DNA from: Coemansia sp. RSA 487
Taxonomy: Eukaryota > Kickxellomycota > Kickxellomycetes > Kickxellales > Kickxellaceae
DNA length: 64,000 nucleotides
NCBI GenBank assembly: GCA_027577595.1
Contig: JANBRJ010000010.1
Location: forward strand, 220,109 to 284,108
Reading direction: 5' to 3'
Shown: positions 21,501 through 29,621 of the stretch, piece after piece
How positions within the stretch are numbered: the first letter of the stretch is position 1
Layout of the letters: the number at the start of each line of letters is the position of its first letter
Made by a program: the position numbers and the translations under genes
Notes under the pieces: generated by a model
Told to the model about the DNA's origin: nothing
The model's database searches: none
Seen by the model: the letters and a program-made list of their open reading frames with translations, nothing else

Positions 21501-21978
21501 GATATTTAGCCGATCCCTATTGATGGAAATGCAGCAAATAATGCAGGCTATTCATTATTAGTCAAACAAGAAACCTGCCTTTGCATTAAATACAAGCTTG
21601 TTTCGTATCGGTGCTTACCATAAACAGCATGTGTTCGAGGAAGTGGGCCATTCCAAGGAATGAAGGCGGGTCTGCAATGCTGCCAACGTTGACTGAAAGC
21701 GAGGAAGTGGCAGTCTCTGCCAGCAGGTCGTGGGTGCACAGAGCGGTTAGGCCGTTTGGAAGGCGGATGAGCCTGTGCTGGCGGTGGTCATTTGGCGACT
21801 GTTCCATGGGGCCAGTGTACTCATGGTATGGGAGCTTGGACTCTGTAGTCTGGCGCTGAAGAAACAGGGATTCATTGCTAGAAGTTCTATTATGTAGCAC
21901 TAGAAATGCCAGGAAAACGGCAAACACTGCCGAAGTAAAGTAAAATCGTTTTCTGGTCGTTGATTGCAACGTATACAT
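18508..21978 (-). CDS. STE23: Membrane-anchored insulin-degrading-enzyme/Ste23-like M16 metalloprotease (two exons)
   Basis: Exon 1 is 21978-21619; a 102-base intron (GTAAGC...AATAG) spans 21618-21517; exon 2 is 21516-18508. The junction is in phase 0 and recreates HMLFM-GSAKYPDEDDY. The spliced protein is 1122 residues. The inverted zinc motif HFLEH lies at 112-116, with the distal ligand Glu193 in NAVDSEY, 77 residues downstream as in human IDE. Four M16 repeats follow, with the C-terminal half containing FEEIRTKEQLGYIVGA. Yeast Ste23 cleaves the a-factor precursor and the family degrades many peptides. Unlike cytosolic relatives this protein has a hydrophobic segment at about 12-28 next to basic residues, which reads as a signal anchor. 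I therefore infer a lumenal or extracellular protease domain. Confidence 0.92.
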
Positions 21979-22814
21979 AGTGCAAATAAGAACAGATAAA
22001 AATGGAACTGATAAAGAGAAAAGAAAAAGCTAGCGAAAGCAAGGGTGGAAAACATGCATATTCTTGGTCAGACAAACCCACTTACCCGGAAGTCACTTCT
22101 CCTAGCGCGGCTATTGCAAAGCGGATGTAGAAAGCAATAGAAATTTTGAAGACTTCAGTTATTTTGCAACCCCAAGGTCAGGTCTATGTATGGTTCCACT
22201 TTGAAAAGCCTACATAGCCGTAAAAAAAACTTTACTATATGGAAAGTATTTGGTACATGGGTTTACTTTTGGTGTAAGGTTGTAAAAGTAAAAAGCAAAT
22301 GCATTGTAAGAAAGCGTGTCACATTTTACATAGCTACAAGGACCAATCCAAGAAGACACGACTGAACATTGACGTGGCATTAGTCGAATTGGTATGGTTA
22401 ATATCTGTGTCTTGGGCAATGCCAACCCACATAATCTCACTAAATGCAATAAACACAAGCGTTATACCTAGAGAAGCAAAACGAGCAGCGAGCTACGGCG
22501 CCAAGTATTCAAACGAATCTAAAATTTTTATAGCAAAAACCTTGCCCCGAGACATTCATGTTGTTTCCACTACTACACGTATTTCCATATATCCAAAACA
22601 CAGCAAAAGCCACAAGAAATATTGCAAAAACGACATTTCAACAAGGTCACCGCTATTATCAAAATGGTCATAAACCTAACAATGATGTAAATATATTATG
22701 CGAATAAGCGTATATATATCATATCGAATAAATCACTACTTGGTAAATTTCCTTGCGTAGCAAATTGAAAGTACATTATATAAATTAGAAAATATCAAAA
22801 TAATTTAAAGATAG
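21979..22814. other. AT-rich spacer without a supported gene
   Basis: About 840 bases with short open frames of no coding character on either strand. Homopolymer A/T tracts become denser towards 22700-22810, just before the orphan coding fragment. Confidence 0.5.
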
Positions 22815-23252
22815 TATGTGCTAGTGCTTCAGGGATGTCGTGATCCGCTAAATACAGCCATCTTTGACGATTTCAGGAGCCGGTACTTGGAACATGCTCT
22901 TGAGTCTGCGTCAATAAAGCATACGGCCGTGGGGGATTGGACTCGCTGTAAAAGCGACTTTCTCAGTCAGCACTTGTCATATGCAATCATGATTTGTCTT
23001 ACACTTTTTGAAACCGATGCAGTATCTCGGCTGACAACTAGTCGTGGAATGCGGTCTTTGCTTGTAATCGCAAAGCAGGTTCTGTCGGATGATGCTGTTG
23101 CGACAGCCGAGGGAGGAGCATTGGACAGCGATTCACAAGATCCAACATCCGAAGGAATCGATACTCCTTCCTCGGTCGTTGCAACAATAAAAACCTTCCT
23201 TAATAAAATCAATATTCAAACTTTGTATTCCAGCAGAAAAGGATATTTTTGA
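22815..23252 (+). pseudogene. Orphan coding fragment, likely a 3' exon or gene relic
   Basis: A frame stays open for about 146 codons but has no ATG near its start; the first in-frame stop upstream is at 22812-22814. A good splice acceptor (GTGCTTCAG before GGATGTCG, about 22832) suggests the piece is a terminal exon or a relic that has lost its 5' part. The protein reads GCRDPLNTAIFDDFRSRYLE and continues with a hydrophobic helix near SYAIMICLTLFE and a Ser/Asp-rich tail. Third positions are GC-biased like real genes here, unlike the AT-rich DNA upstream. The last 13 codons overlap the second copy of a 35-base repeat. I recognise no family. Confidence 0.4.
23210..23244 (+). repeat. 35-base repeat, copy 2
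   Basis: This copy matches 18114-18148 at 34 of 35 positions on the same strand and lies inside the 3' end of the orphan coding fragment. Confidence 0.85.
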
Positions 23253-23272
23253 TTTAAAAAAAACTGCTGGAT

Positions 23273-24274
23273 TCACTCTTTCTTGGGTTTGTTGGTGGGC
23301 TCAGCATTTTTGACCATGTAGTCAATATACATGCGCCAGGGCGCCAGCGCAACCCATCCGATGGCCGCCACAAACGCGTCGACAACTGAGTTGTTGTTGG
23401 GCATAGCACCGCGCGTGGAACAGCGGAACATCATCGAGATCGGGTCGGTGCAAATGGCAAACTCACCGCGCGCCAAGCCTTTGAACAATCCACGGGAGCA
23501 TTGCTCGGGAGTCAAGCCATCATCAGCGCCCTCGATATCTTTGGTGATCTGGGGCTTGGTTAAGTTCTCTGCCTCGTATCCGGGCGTGAAAATGGTGCCT
23601 GGGAAGTAGCAATGCACATTGATGTTGTACATTTGCAGCTCGACACGCAGGGCCTCGGCAAGCCCACGGATCGCAAACTTGGATGCGCAATACCCTGCGT
23701 ATCCAATCAGACCAAAGAACCCAAGCATTGAGCTGACCAGAACGATATGGCCCTGCACATGGTCCTTTACCATGCGCCGTGCTACCTCGTGCACAGTACA
23801 CAGAGTGCCGTCATAGTTCAGGCGCATCGTGTCGCTCAGCAGCGCAACGTCTTGGTCCAGAAACATGCCTGGATTTGATACACCAGCCACCGCAAAAAGA
23901 TACTCTATGGGCGCGCCTTGTTTATCGACAGCCTCGGAGATGGCACGCACAGAATCCTCGCTGCTCGTCAGGTCCGCCATTGCGTACTCAATTTTCTGAC
24001 CCTTTGTTTTTGCCACAGCTTTAATGTCGGCTAGCGCCTCCTTGAGCACTGTTTCACGCCGCGCAACGATCGTTACATTGGCCCCGCGCCGCGCCAGGTC
24101 CTGCGCTATGGCTTTTCCCAGTCCCTGGCTGCCTCCAGTCACATAGCAATGCTTGTCGCGTACGTCAAATTTGGCTGCCGTGAGCCGAAGGTAAGCCTCG
24201 TTGGCCAGGGCAGTTACTGCTATGCCACCAAGCACGCTGAAGATCGTTATGAGAGCCACATGCCAGTCCTCCAT
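23273..24274 (-). CDS. TSC10: 3-ketodihydrosphingosine reductase
   Basis: This 333-residue short-chain dehydrogenase reduces 3-ketosphinganine to sphinganine with NADPH, the second step of sphingolipid synthesis, on the cytosolic face of the ER. The cofactor motif TGGSQGLG is at 46-53, the NAG-equivalent VAGVSNPG near 129, and the catalytic Ser182, Tyr195 and Lys199 (YCASK) are all present. A hydrophobic N-terminal segment (about 8-26) and C-terminal hydrophobic stretch (WVALAPWRMYIDYMV) give membrane attachment. The last five residues KPKKE fit a KxKxx ER-retrieval signal. Placement with KDSR/Tsc10 rather than other SDRs rests on the ANEAYLRL linker, GFFGLIGYAGYCASK and C-terminal pattern. 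Confidence 0.88.
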   Translation of the reverse strand: MEDWHVALITIFSVLGGIAVTALANEAYLRLTAAKFDVRDKHCYVTGGSQGLGKAIAQDLARRGANVTIVARRETVLKEALADIKAVAKTKGQKIEYAMADLTSSEDSVRAISEAVDKQGAPIEYLFAVAGVSNPGMFLDQDVALLSDTMRLNYDGTLCTVHEVARRMVKDHVQGHIVLVSSMLGFFGLIGYAGYCASKFAIRGLAEALRVELQMYNINVHCYFPGTIFTPGYEAENLTKPQITKDIEGADDGLTPEQCSRGLFKGLARGEFAICTDPISMMFRCSTRGAMPNNNSVVDAFVAAIGWVALAPWRMYIDYMVKNAEPTNKPKKE

Positions 24275-24525
24275 TAGCTATTTTTCTTGGTAAAAGAGCT
24301 TGCTCCTTAATTAAATGAGTAAAATCAATTGGCAAAATATAAAAACAAAATGCAGCACACTTGCTGTAAAAAGAAAAGAAAACGAGGAACTTGGGATCAG
24401 GGATGTTTTTATTCGATCAGCCCAAAAGCTAACCAACCTAACAATTAATATTTGGAGCCCAGTTTTTTTTTTCAAAACAAAAAAGGAACAAATGTTAAAG
24501 AACGCACACTTCATTTGACCGGACT

Positions 24526-25998
24526 TTATTCGGTTGATCTGTAATCGTCGTTTACCTGCACTGTGATCCAGCCGCGATTATCTATCCACCCTTCACTATA
24601 CAAGGCAATTAGCTCACGATCCCAAGCATTCACGACCTGCTCGGTTGCACTAACACCAGGGGTTGAAGTGCTTGTAAAGACGCTTTGGTGTTTGAGCGAA
24701 TTATAAAGTTCATCGTCAGAAGCACGTTTCCAAATCCGTTGTCTCATAACCACTGCTCCGTTCCCAATAGAAACTCCGATATCAATATCCCTTTTCCACT
24801 ATTTGTTCGAGTGCCAGCTGGGCTTGCACAATCGCATAGCTGCTATTCCGGTAATGCTCCTTGGCTATATGCTTAAGTTCGAAGGTAACTGTCACCGACC
24901 CATCCTTCTCTACCAATTGCTCTGGTATAATGAGTCACCAACCAAATGCTCTAATACCGCTCCGTGCTTCGTTGCTCGACACAATGCTCGCATGCCTATT
25001 CCCTGGCTGCCCGAGACTGTCTGGAGTCTCCGCATGTATTAGCTTGGACAAAACAAATGTCCTGAAGAAATTGGCATTTGTCGCCTCATAGGAAAGCCAC
25101 TTTGTAGTCGTATGATACTGAAGGACGGTGTTGAATTTCTCATAAATGGTCTGTAAATTGCCTTCGTACAGGCTGGTCAGCAGCAAACCGCGTTCTTGGG
25201 GTTGGATTGTCGGGGCTTCTGTGTTGAACATTGCCGTTGGATGTATTTCCTTTCTGCAACTCTTCTCCATCTATTGCATCGTGCTCGAACAAGTGGAAGT
25301 GCTTGTACAAAAATCCACAATGTTTACGAAATATACCAACAGCATCGATCATACAAGTTTTCCAACTGGCAACAGTAGAAATATTGTCGACTGTTTCGCA
25401 AACTTTGGCAGATTGATTGTGCAATATATCTGCGCTAGTAGACATCTGTTGGCCCTCCGTCTTTCGAATCCATTCAGAGGCAGAATCTGCGACGCGCATG
25501 GTAAGCTTTCTTTCAAACTGGTCAAGAGTTCTGCCTTTGATATCCTAATTTAAAACATATTGTCTCGCGCAACCCACATTAGCTTTGGACCGTGGTACAA
25601 TCTATATGCTATGCACGAGTGAGTTTGCTCGCTTAAATGCATGCGTACCTTAAAGTCCAGGCGGATGACAGGGTATTTGCAAAAGTTCCCGTCAAAGAAC
25701 TCTTGTTCCTCGCTAATCAAGGCACTCCCAAAGATTGTTCTTCATTAATTCGACCCTCAACAGGAGCATCTTCATTATTCGCCACACTAAAGAACTCTTC
25801 AAGGATAGACAAGTTGAAGGTCTTTCCAAAACGCCTTGGCAAGCATATGCACAGATACAGACTGCTGGACTCCAATAAAGCCTTGCACATTAGGGTCTTG
25901 TCGACAATAGCTCTGTTTTCGCATGCCATGACTCTAAACTCCGAGCCAGTTCGGGTTTTCTTTCCGGTAACCTTTGACGGAGCTATATAAGAAAACAT
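24526..25998 (-). pseudogene. Broken AAA-ATPase-like / PD-(D/E)XK nuclease (DUF1703-type) gene
   Basis: Reading the minus strand, the 5' piece (ATG at 25996-25998) holds the domain start with AIVDKTLMCKALLE and the degenerate Walker A CLPRRFGKTFNLSILEEFF. The frame shifts near 25715; the next frame gives EEQEFFDGNFCKYPVIRLDF, the following conserved block. The middle is riddled with stops and shifts but shows family-like patches. Near 24885-24790 another frame reads SVTVTFELKHIAKEHY then AQLALEQIVEKGY, the nuclease-domain ELK catalytic motif and the A-x-EQI-x-EKGY helix of these proteins. A last open piece to 24526 starts DIGVSIGNGAVVM after one more shift. So both domains are present in order but disabled. 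Such genes are multicopy and mobile-like in several fungi; their function is unknown. Confidence 0.7.
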
Positions 25999-26096
25999 AA
26001 CAATTTTCAAAAGGGACAGCGTCCTGTTCTAGAACTAGGATTCCTAGAACTAAGATTTGCCACGGCTATAACCTTGGCTGAGTTTCGTGGTGGTTG

Positions 26097-26750
26097 TTAT
26101 TTGTTTGTCCTCGCCGTCTTCTTTGCCACAATTGCTTTCCTTTTCTTCTTGGGTTGCTGTTCATCAGTGGTGGCAACGGCTGCAGGCTGACTGCGACAGA
26201 AGTGCTCTGGAGTCTCACCGTGGTCGCAAAGGCCATGAAAAATATGCCTGAGGTTGAGAACAGCTGCGATATCTCGGTTGTACATGCGTGAACGAGGAGT
26301 CAAAACACCATCTATTTCCACGGAACCCATCCATAGTTTGCTGGTGCACGCAAGGAGACCGTGGCAGAGCACTTCTTTCATCTTCTCTCGTTGGTAGGGG
26401 CGGGAGTTGGGCACTTTCAGGAACTTCTTGAAAGTGCTGGTGAGGCAGCTGGGTTCTTATTCAAGATAGAAGTTGTATTTCTTGAGATTGTTAGGTTCCA
26501 TTAGGATCAATGTTAACTAACCATATTGAAAGCACATACAGAGACCGAGAAGCCAATCCATTTTAGCGTGGAATGATAAATGTGTGGCGAACAGCTTTCT
26601 CCACAAAGCCTAGTTTGCGCTTCTTGCTTCCAAGCGCAAATATAACGCCAACTGACGCAAGCGACTTTTCCTTGGATCGCAAAATGCGCTATCGCCACCG
26701 CAAACCTTTCGCCATTCAACATGTATACATCCTTCTTATTCGGCACAATT
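26097..26750 (-). pseudogene. C-terminal remnant of a TnpB/Fanzor-like RuvC nuclease (putative)
   Basis: The best-preserved part, 26414-26097, reads NSRPYQREKMKEVLCHGLLA, then about 20 residues later YNRDIAAVLNLRHI. The N-R-D-x-x-A-x-x-N element is the RuvC-III signature of TnpB and its eukaryotic Fanzor relatives, and the patch before it sits where their zinc ribbon lies, although most of the expected cysteines are gone. The tail ends in a basic PKKKRK-like stretch that could be a nuclear signal. Upstream, another frame (about 26700-26560) reads SVGVIFALGSKKRKLGFVEK, resembling the RuvC-II strand region, then meets stops and a frame change. The N-terminal two thirds are absent. I take it as a decayed copy; the assignment depends mainly on one motif. 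Confidence 0.45.
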
Positions 26751-27063
26751 ATTTTTGGACAGTGCTGTATGTTCTGTGCAACAGGGAAAACTGAAAACTA
26801 CCGTAACAGCGGGACATTGAGTGGGAAGGGAGGAAGGGCAATTCGAAGTGTTCCGCGTACAAGAATTGTGTTCAACCCTGCAACACAAATGTTTTTGATC
26901 GTGGTTCAGCAAAAAGACAGCAAGCAATGCAGTTGAAATGTTTTACAGAACGAATAATCTGGGATTTCCATAGTTTACAAGTCTTAGCACACTTAACTTT
27001 CCAAATTGGTATTATTTGAGAGGAGTAGGTAGGTTTACCTGCTGTCGTGCCAAGAAAAAAAGA
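26751..27063. other. Spacer between the nuclease remnant and URC4
   Basis: About 310 bases with no supported gene. No terminal repeats that would delimit a mobile element were recognised by eye. Confidence 0.4.
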
Positions 27064-28476
27064 TCAGAACAGCGTGCCGTCAGAGATAATGTTGATGGGC
27101 GGATCCTTTGTGTCGCTGCGCAGCGACGCAGCTATTTCGCGACCAGCCTTCCATGTACCACCCTCGAGCACACGGCTCAGGAACATGGGTGGCAGCTGTG
27201 AGTCGTCGAGCCCGCTCATTAGGCGCACGCGAGAGGCTACCAAGTCCAGCAGAATGACGGTCATTGCGCGCCATTCGACGATGACTGGATCGCTTCCGTC
27301 GAACTGCGGAACGTTATTCTTTGCTGGTGCGCGTTCCCGGTCGCTGGCATTAAGCGTCAGAACACCCATGTCAACAAACAGCCCGCCATTGCGGTACTCC
27401 GGCAGCCCCGTCAGGCGGTCGGTGCCTGTCACCGTGAACTTGCCCAATCGCGTGATGACTTCCAGTAGCGACCACGTCAGCCACTGCGACAGCTTGTGGA
27501 ATGGCACCAGGCTGTGCGTGCCCAGAATAAGCGGCTGTGACGGCGCCGCCTTACCAACACTAGCACCATCGATGCTGCCGCTGCTGTCGCGCCTTCCCGC
27601 AGGGTGTCCTGGGCTCTCATCAACAGGCGGCTCAATGCCAAGCGTATCGCACTGCCATACATCGCCCAGCGGCACGCCGTCCAGCTTGGTGCGGCCTGCC
27701 GGCCACACAGGCGCCAGTCCATCGACGATGACTTCCCAAATGTCGTCCACCGAGACGGTGCGCGGCGCCTCAGCACAGCCCGTCAAGTAATCGAGCATGA
27801 ACCCCGGCCGTGCTGGGTGGCTGTTGCACGCACATATGCCGCCAAAGAACCCTGGCTCCGCACGCAAAGCCTTCCCCAGGTTCCGCAGCAACTGCGCGCG
27901 GTTCGCGCACCCTAGAAGAGGGTTCGCTTCGCTGACCTGGAACCCATCAAGCAGTGCCTGATCGGTGAACGACTCCAGCGCAGGCGCATCCACTTGGAAC
28001 GCATTGGACGGGGAGCTCGAAAACATCCCGCGTTCGAACATACGCAGCGCAGCCAAACCGAGCCCCTCTGTGCGTGCCGATTCGCCGAACTCGCGGTCCT
28101 GGAACCGCCACTCGCTACCGGCTCCTGCATCCACGAGCACGGACACCATAAACAGGTCGATGATGCGACGCGCGCACTCCCATTCGCTAATGTCGGCTTC
28201 ACGCCACCTAGCAACGTGCTCGCTGACCAGATCCCGCGTACCGGTCTCAGTTTTGATGCAGTATGAGCGCCAACGTCCGTGCATCGGCACCTTGTCAATG
28301 CTGCCGTAGTCCCGGTCGATCAGCGAGTACACGTACTCCACCACAGCGTCCACTTTTCCTTCGTCATACGCAAAGTGTCGCAACTTTCCCCTCTGCGCCT
28401 GCTTGAACACCTTGTTCGATTGCTCGCGAACTGCTTGCAGCGACTTTAGATACTTGATGTTGTGGTTTACTGCCAT
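27064..28476 (-). CDS. URC4: Uracil catabolism protein 4 (DUF1688)
   Basis: This 470-residue protein matches the DUF1688 family defined by Urc4 of Lachancea kluyveri, one of the proteins needed to use uracil as nitrogen source by the URC pathway; its exact reaction is not settled. Conserved patches visible are HGRWRSYCIK, a region rich in family identities at FMVSVLVDAGAGSEWRFQD followed by EGLGLAALRMFERGMFSS, the block GFQVSEANPLLGCANRAQLL, and the C-terminal LEGGTWKAGREIAASLRSD with IISDGTLF. No targeting signal or intron. A Ser/Gly-rich insert around residues 290-315 looks lineage-specific. The gene is full length and intact although it borders the decayed island. Confidence 0.85.
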   Translation of the reverse strand: MAVNHNIKYLKSLQAVREQSNKVFKQAQRGKLRHFAYDEGKVDAVVEYVYSLIDRDYGSIDKVPMHGRWRSYCIKTETGTRDLVSEHVARWREADISEWECARRIIDLFMVSVLVDAGAGSEWRFQDREFGESARTEGLGLAALRMFERGMFSSSPSNAFQVDAPALESFTDQALLDGFQVSEANPLLGCANRAQLLRNLGKALRAEPGFFGGICACNSHPARPGFMLDYLTGCAEAPRTVSVDDIWEVIVDGLAPVWPAGRTKLDGVPLGDVWQCDTLGIEPPVDESPGHPAGRRDSSGSIDGASVGKAAPSQPLILGTHSLVPFHKLSQWLTWSLLEVITRLGKFTVTGTDRLTGLPEYRNGGLFVDMGVLTLNASDRERAPAKNNVPQFDGSDPVIVEWRAMTVILLDLVASRVRLMSGLDDSQLPPMFLSRVLEGGTWKAGREIAASLRSDTKDPPINIISDGTLF

Positions 28477-29621
28477 TATTTGTTCTTTGCTTTCTCGCTG
28501 CTGAATGAATATTTTTTAGAAAGGAGAGGGATGGACTTATAGCTTGTAGAATATAAGTGAGGAATAGAGAAGCAATGTAAAGGCTTCCCCCCACCTCAGA
28601 AATGCTTACCAGGAAAGCAGACGCCTCCTACATCTTTTATACTCTGGCAATGCAAAAATGTGTTTTGCAAAAAAAAAACTGACCCTGGGTCATTTCTGTT
28701 TTGAAATGACAGATGCAAAATGGAAGTTGCACTTTTGGTCTGCTGACCTCTCTCTTTCTCTTAGACGACGCATTTATGTCTGCATCCAGATTCCGCCAGC
28801 CGCAGCTTGCCTTCTCTCCCTCAGTCCCCCCTCTCTTCCCTCCACCAAAACAGGAAACATATGGAACGAAGACCCTGCATTATCAATCAATGCAATCCGT
28901 GTATAGGGGATACACCATGCGTACCGTGGCTTTTGCAGCTTGCTTTTTTCCTCAGTCAGCGACCACTTTTTCCCTAAAGATACTAGCAGGCAAAAATAGC
29001 TGTGTATTTTTATAACCGATAATTTGATACTCCTTTGTGAAGAAATTGCAACAGAAATACTTACGGACATTTGAACGGGAAACAATAGAAGGCGAAGGGC
29101 ATGTGATGCCCAACATGAAAACGAACTTTCCCACGCATACAATAGCAACGTTATTCGCGTGTTCAGTGGTCAATGAAGTGGATATTTTGTGCACAATTGC
29201 TCTCTATCTCTCCACGCACACGCACACGCACACACGCACAAGTCCTGAAAATAAAAAATGTGGCAAAGTCATGCCCCATTTTCGCACAATTCCCTTTTAT
29301 TTTTCCTCTGTTCCTCTTAGCTGCATCATCGCCAAACGCTTGCACAGAACTTGTGGACATTGCAGTCTTTGGTGTAAAATAGAATCCAGACAGCACAAAA
29401 AGTATCACATCCTTTCCCGCATACTCACGAGATACGCCTTCTAGCAGCGGAGCTTTTGAAGAAGTATTTCTTTTTGTAGAGGTAGAAAGCCGCATCCGAG
29501 TCCCGGGATCCTAGCCCGGAACCATGATTTCGTATGCTGTAAATCAACTACCATGTGTCGTTTGTCGATTTATAGGGCCCGAATAATCTTAGTAAAAAAG
29601 AAAGAAGAAGAAAAACGATGG
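28477..29621. other. Gene-free stretch of 1.1 kb between URC4 and the INTS8-like gene
   Basis: No gene is supported on either strand. It contains a short CA/CACG-rich microsatellite at about 29213-29240 and a GC-rich inverted repeat at about 29501-29520 (CCCGGG...CCCGG). Several open frames of 60-135 codons exist but show no conserved pattern or codon bias. Confidence 0.5.

Noticed and set aside
29213-29240. CA/CACG-rich tract considered as a regulatory or Z-DNA element
   Set aside because: A short simple-sequence tract with no partner features; listed only as a microsatellite in the spacer.
29037-29444. Open frame of 135 codons on the plus strand
   Set aside because: Contains the CA microsatellite translated as Thr/His repeats, has no codon bias and no motif.
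29495-29530. GC-rich inverted repeat examined as a possible tRNA or terminator
   Set aside because: No cloverleaf, no A-box or B-box, and eukaryotic genes here do not use rho-independent terminators.
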